From assembly GCA_946628865.1 (NCBI GenBank), contig CAMOXE010000056.1, positions 1-8,328 on the forward strand: a DNA stretch of 8,328 bases. Direction: 5' to 3'. The stretch is from an uncultured Clostridia bacterium. Lineage in GTDB: Bacteria > Bacillota > Clostridia > Christensenellales > Borkfalkiaceae. The translations under genes were made by a program, and so were the position numbers. The notes beneath the pieces are model-generated. The model was given only the letters and a program-made list of their open reading frames with translations, was not told the origin of the DNA and did no database searches. Below, in pieces: positions 6,990-8,328 of the stretch; positions within the stretch are counted from its first letter, which is position 1; each line of letters begins with the position of its first letter.

Positions 6990-7049
6990 AAAAAGACGGA
7001 AGACGGGGTGACACCACTGAACCGCTTGTGCGAATGTCCCGTCTTCCGT
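6990..7049 (-). terminator. Intrinsic terminator of the BRO/DinD-like gene
   Basis: ACGGAAGACGGG (6996-7007) pairs perfectly with 7038-7049, and on the minus strand the stem is followed by CTTTTTATT. It starts 19 bases after the stop codon of the gene at 7069. The 30-base loop is large for a terminator but can fold further (GACA/TGTC, then CGC-TTGT-GCG). T-rich sequence on the other side (7052-7066) may let it stop plus-strand transcripts too. Confidence 0.75.
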
Positions 7050-7068
7050 TATGTTTTTATTTATATTT

Positions 7069-7911
7069 TTACACTTTATCGTCTGTTTTTATTTCCAAGG
7101 CAGGCTTATTCGTTGCATTCAATGGCGAAATCACTGTCCTTCCTAATTGATCTTCAATGTCCTGCTTTGCGTTTTTAGCAACTTTTCCGCCACGCTTTGC
7201 AACTTTTTTGTTTTCTTCAAAGGTTTCGGGCTTTTCTTGTTTTGAAATCGCAGTAGTGGTAACTTCAGCGAGCATATTGAGTACAAGTTCTATGTTCGTC
7301 ATATTGTCCCGCAGGTTTTCTTTTTTCAAGCCTTTTAAGTCCTTGTATTCCCTGACCGACATCCCGCTCCACGCTCTCGTCATTTCATCGGTTAAAATAG
7401 CGTATTCTTTGCCTTCTTTTACCCCGCGTTCTTTCCACTCGTCCGTGAGTTCTTTTCGCATTTCTATGGTCTGAAGTCGCTGGTTTATCCAACCTTCCGG
7501 ATATCCTTTCGCTCGGTAGAAGTCCGCGCCACGAAGTATCGCCTTTTCGGGATCCGCTATTTCGTCAAGCCGTTCGCTGCCAACCTGCGCAAGCCAGACT
7601 TTGAAAGGTTCGGCTTTAGGAAACGGTATAGATTGCACGAGCCTCAAAACGCCCTTCGTATCAAGACAATCGGTCTCACGCATTTTACCGTCATATGCGC
7701 GCATTTTCAACTGGTAACAAAATGATACCAGTTCACTTCCTTCTGCTTTCAATCTCCCTTTTAATACTTTCCAATATTTACGGGCAGAATCGTAATCTTT
7801 ATCCGTCAGAACCGCAACGATATCCACGACCGAAAAATACCAATCTTCTTTTTCAGCGTCCCATACCGTCCTGACCTGCTTATTCTCGAACACTTTTATC
7901 TTGTTATCCAT
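7069..7911 (-). CDS. BRO-N domain / DinD-like DNA-damage-type protein
   Basis: A 280-residue soluble protein. The first part (about residues 5-108, IKVFENKQVRTVWDAE to EPFKVWLAQVG) is a BRO-N domain, the DNA-binding fold of phage antirepressors. The rest resembles E. coli DinD: WINQRLQTIEMRKELTDEW (141-159), LTDEMTRAWSGMSVREYK (173-190), ENLRDNMTNIELVLNML (198-214) and RGGKVAKNAKQDIEDQLGR (240-258). E. coli DinD is an SOS protein reported to act on RecA filaments; whether this relative does so is unknown. The start at 7911 (MDNKIKVF) is preferred because AAGGAG lies seven bases before it; an in-frame ATG eight codons earlier has no ribosome site and coincides with the predicted transcription start. 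Two promoters precede it and a terminator follows, so it is a single-gene unit. No LexA box of the GAAC-N4-GTTC type is visible. The Lys-rich C-terminus lacks a recognised domain. Confidence 0.88.
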   Translation of the reverse strand: MDNKIKVFENKQVRTVWDAEKEDWYFSVVDIVAVLTDKDYDSARKYWKVLKGRLKAEGSELVSFCYQLKMRAYDGKMRETDCLDTKGVLRLVQSIPFPKAEPFKVWLAQVGSERLDEIADPEKAILRGADFYRAKGYPEGWINQRLQTIEMRKELTDEWKERGVKEGKEYAILTDEMTRAWSGMSVREYKDLKGLKKENLRDNMTNIELVLNMLAEVTTTAISKQEKPETFEENKKVAKRGGKVAKNAKQDIEDQLGRTVISPLNATNKPALEIKTDDKV

Positions 7912-7918
7912 AAAAACG

Positions 7919-7924
7919 CTCCTT
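7919..7924 (-). promoter_or_regulatory. Shine-Dalgarno site that fixes the BRO/DinD start
   Basis: AAGGAG on the minus strand, seven bases before the ATG at 7909-7911. It rules out the longer reading that would begin at 7935, because that ATG lies upstream of this site and has no purine-rich sequence of its own. Confidence 0.85.
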
Positions 7925-7935
7925 GGTAAAACCAT

Positions 7936-7955
7936 AAGTATATTGTATCATACTT
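7936..7955. promoter_or_regulatory. Candidate operator dyad over the -10 box
   Basis: AAGTAT and ATACTT are perfect six-base inverted arms separated by eight bases that include the whole -10 hexamer of the proximal BRO/DinD promoter. A repressor bound here would block that promoter. The BRO-N protein itself is one candidate for binding; this is inference from position only, and short AT-rich dyads are common. Confidence 0.3.
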
Positions 7956-7970
7956 TTATTAAATTTTCAA
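7942..7970 (-). promoter_or_regulatory. Proximal promoter of the BRO/DinD-like gene
   Basis: On the minus strand TTGAAA (7965-7970), 17 bases, then TACAAT (7942-7947) preceded by TGA, an extended -10 element. The start would be near 7935, leaving about 24 bases before the chosen ATG with AAGGAG in it. Confidence 0.75.
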
Positions 7971-7972
7971 TA

Positions 7973-8002
7973 ATTTTACGGTTATCAGTTTGTTAATGTC
8001 AA
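7973..8002 (-). promoter_or_regulatory. Possible distal promoter of the BRO/DinD-like gene
   Basis: On the minus strand TTGACA (7997-8002), 18 bases, then TAAAAT (7973-7978). Its -10 box abuts the -35 box of the proximal promoter, so the two could interfere or be used under different conditions. The -35 is exact and the -10 has one mismatch, but the AT-rich setting raises the chance of a false call. Confidence 0.5.
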
Positions 8003-8003
8003 G

Positions 8004-8050
8004 CCGAAATACACCTGTTTCGGTGCTTAGAAATTCATCGATTCAGGTGT
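8004..8050 (+). other. Sequence with H-type pseudoknot geometry
   Basis: CCGAAA (8004-8009) pairs with TTTCGG (8018-8023), and seven of the eight loop bases, ACACCTG (8011-8017), are exactly complementary to CAGGTGT (8044-8050). On the plus strand this gives stem 1 of 6 bp, a one-base first loop, stem 2 of 7 bp and a 20-base last loop, a standard H-type layout. On the minus strand the loops would be badly proportioned. No plus-strand promoter is evident, so transcription is unproven. It may instead be a DNA-level repeat near the distal promoter. Confidence 0.3.
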
Positions 8051-8116
8051 CATTCGTCTTTGACGGAAATATTCTTAATTCTCTTAACTGCAAAAGAAAC
8101 ATAATGATTGATTTGA

Positions 8117-8328
8117 CTATTTTAATCGGTATTTATATTTTACTTGCGGTTTTGATGATTTATTGAAACTAAATTCTCTTTTCGGAACGGGTAGATTATT
8201 CTGTTTGTAGAACTGTTCTACCCGTTTTTCTATTGTCTTTTGCGCAAACGGAATTATTCGCTTGTCTTTTAATTCTTCGATTGAAATATGACAACGGTTT
8301 GCCGTCTTGCGCACTTTCGTTATAAACG
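8117..8328 (-). CDS. C-terminal part of an unrecognised basic protein (cut by window edge)
   Basis: The last 69 codons of a minus-strand frame are open from the window edge to a TAG stop. The protein is strongly basic (many Lys and Arg, for example RIIPFAQKTIEKRVEQFYKQ and the tail KYKYRLK), as in a nucleic-acid-binding protein or a mobile-element protein, but I do not recognise a family. A GTG at 8312-8314 could be a start, yet no ribosome site is in reach and the frame runs on beyond the edge, so a longer protein is more likely. It lies about 200 bases upstream of the BRO/DinD-like gene in the same direction; that gene has its own promoters, so they need not be co-transcribed. Confidence 0.5.
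   Translation of the reverse strand, partial: FITKVRKTANRCHISIEELKDKRIIPFAQKTIEKRVEQFYKQNNLPVPKREFSFNKSSKPQVKYKYRLK

Noticed and set aside
7157..7474. 105-codon plus-strand frame opposite the BRO/DinD-like gene
   Set aside because: Antisense to a convincing gene; its hydrophobic, Ser/Phe-rich translation is what the complement of Lys/Glu-rich coding sequence gives.
7912..7935. Eight extra codons (MVLPRSVF) at the start of the BRO/DinD-like gene
   Set aside because: The ribosome site AAGGAG at 7919-7924 lies inside this stretch and serves the later ATG; the earlier ATG coincides with the predicted transcription start.
8004..8050. Type III toxin-antitoxin (ToxIN-like) RNA
   Set aside because: Those antitoxins are tandem repeats of about 36 bases next to a ToxN-type nuclease; here there is one copy and no such gene.
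6350..8053. ATGACACCTG at 6350-6359 repeated inverted at 8044-8053, as if ends of a 1.7-kb element
   Set aside because: Ten-base matches are expected many times by chance in a window of this size, the match does not extend, and no transposase or target duplication is seen.

Overview
The window looks like the chromosome of a low-GC Gram-positive bacterium, most likely an uncultured member of the Clostridia. The reasons are AT-rich spacers, strong TTGACA/TATAAT-type promoters, purine-rich Shine-Dalgarno sites (AAGGAG, AAGGGG, GGGGGAG), and a GntR/LacI hybrid regulator beside a sugar ABC transporter. No 16S or other phylogenetic marker is present, so this placement is inference.

Region 1 (1-5062, minus strand) is a glycoside-uptake operon read right to left. 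It holds a near-consensus promoter (5034-5062), a decayed first gene that resembles both ends of a ROK sugar kinase (4817-4993), a GmhA-like SIS-domain isomerase (4182-4820), a cytoplasmic GH38 alpha-mannosidase (1241-4180), a MalF-type permease (311-1231) and the start of a MalG-type permease that leaves the window (1-309). The gaps between genes are 1 to 9 bases or overlaps, so this is one transcription unit. The likely job is import of a mannose-containing glycoside, release of mannose (or a related sugar) inside the cell, and entry into metabolism through a kinase and an isomerase. The kinase step seems to have been lost here.

Region 2 (5079-6236, plus strand) is the divergent regulator gene, an AraR-like fusion of a GntR winged helix with a LacI-type sugar-binding domain. 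Its promoter is back to back with the operon promoter. An imperfect dyad lies between the two -35 boxes and is the best operator candidate.

Region 3 (6237-7068) is a gene-poor scar. It contains clustered short repeats, a terminator, a C-terminal membrane-anchor remnant on the minus strand whose upstream part is missing, and an AT-rich plus-strand stretch that may be a dead gene.

Region 4 (6990-8328, minus strand) has a free-standing BRO-N/DinD-like gene with its own terminator and two tandem promoters. It is preceded by a sequence with the geometry of an H-type pseudoknot and by the 3' end of an unrecognised basic protein. This part looks like accessory or phage-derived DNA, but no integrase, transposase or attachment site is visible.
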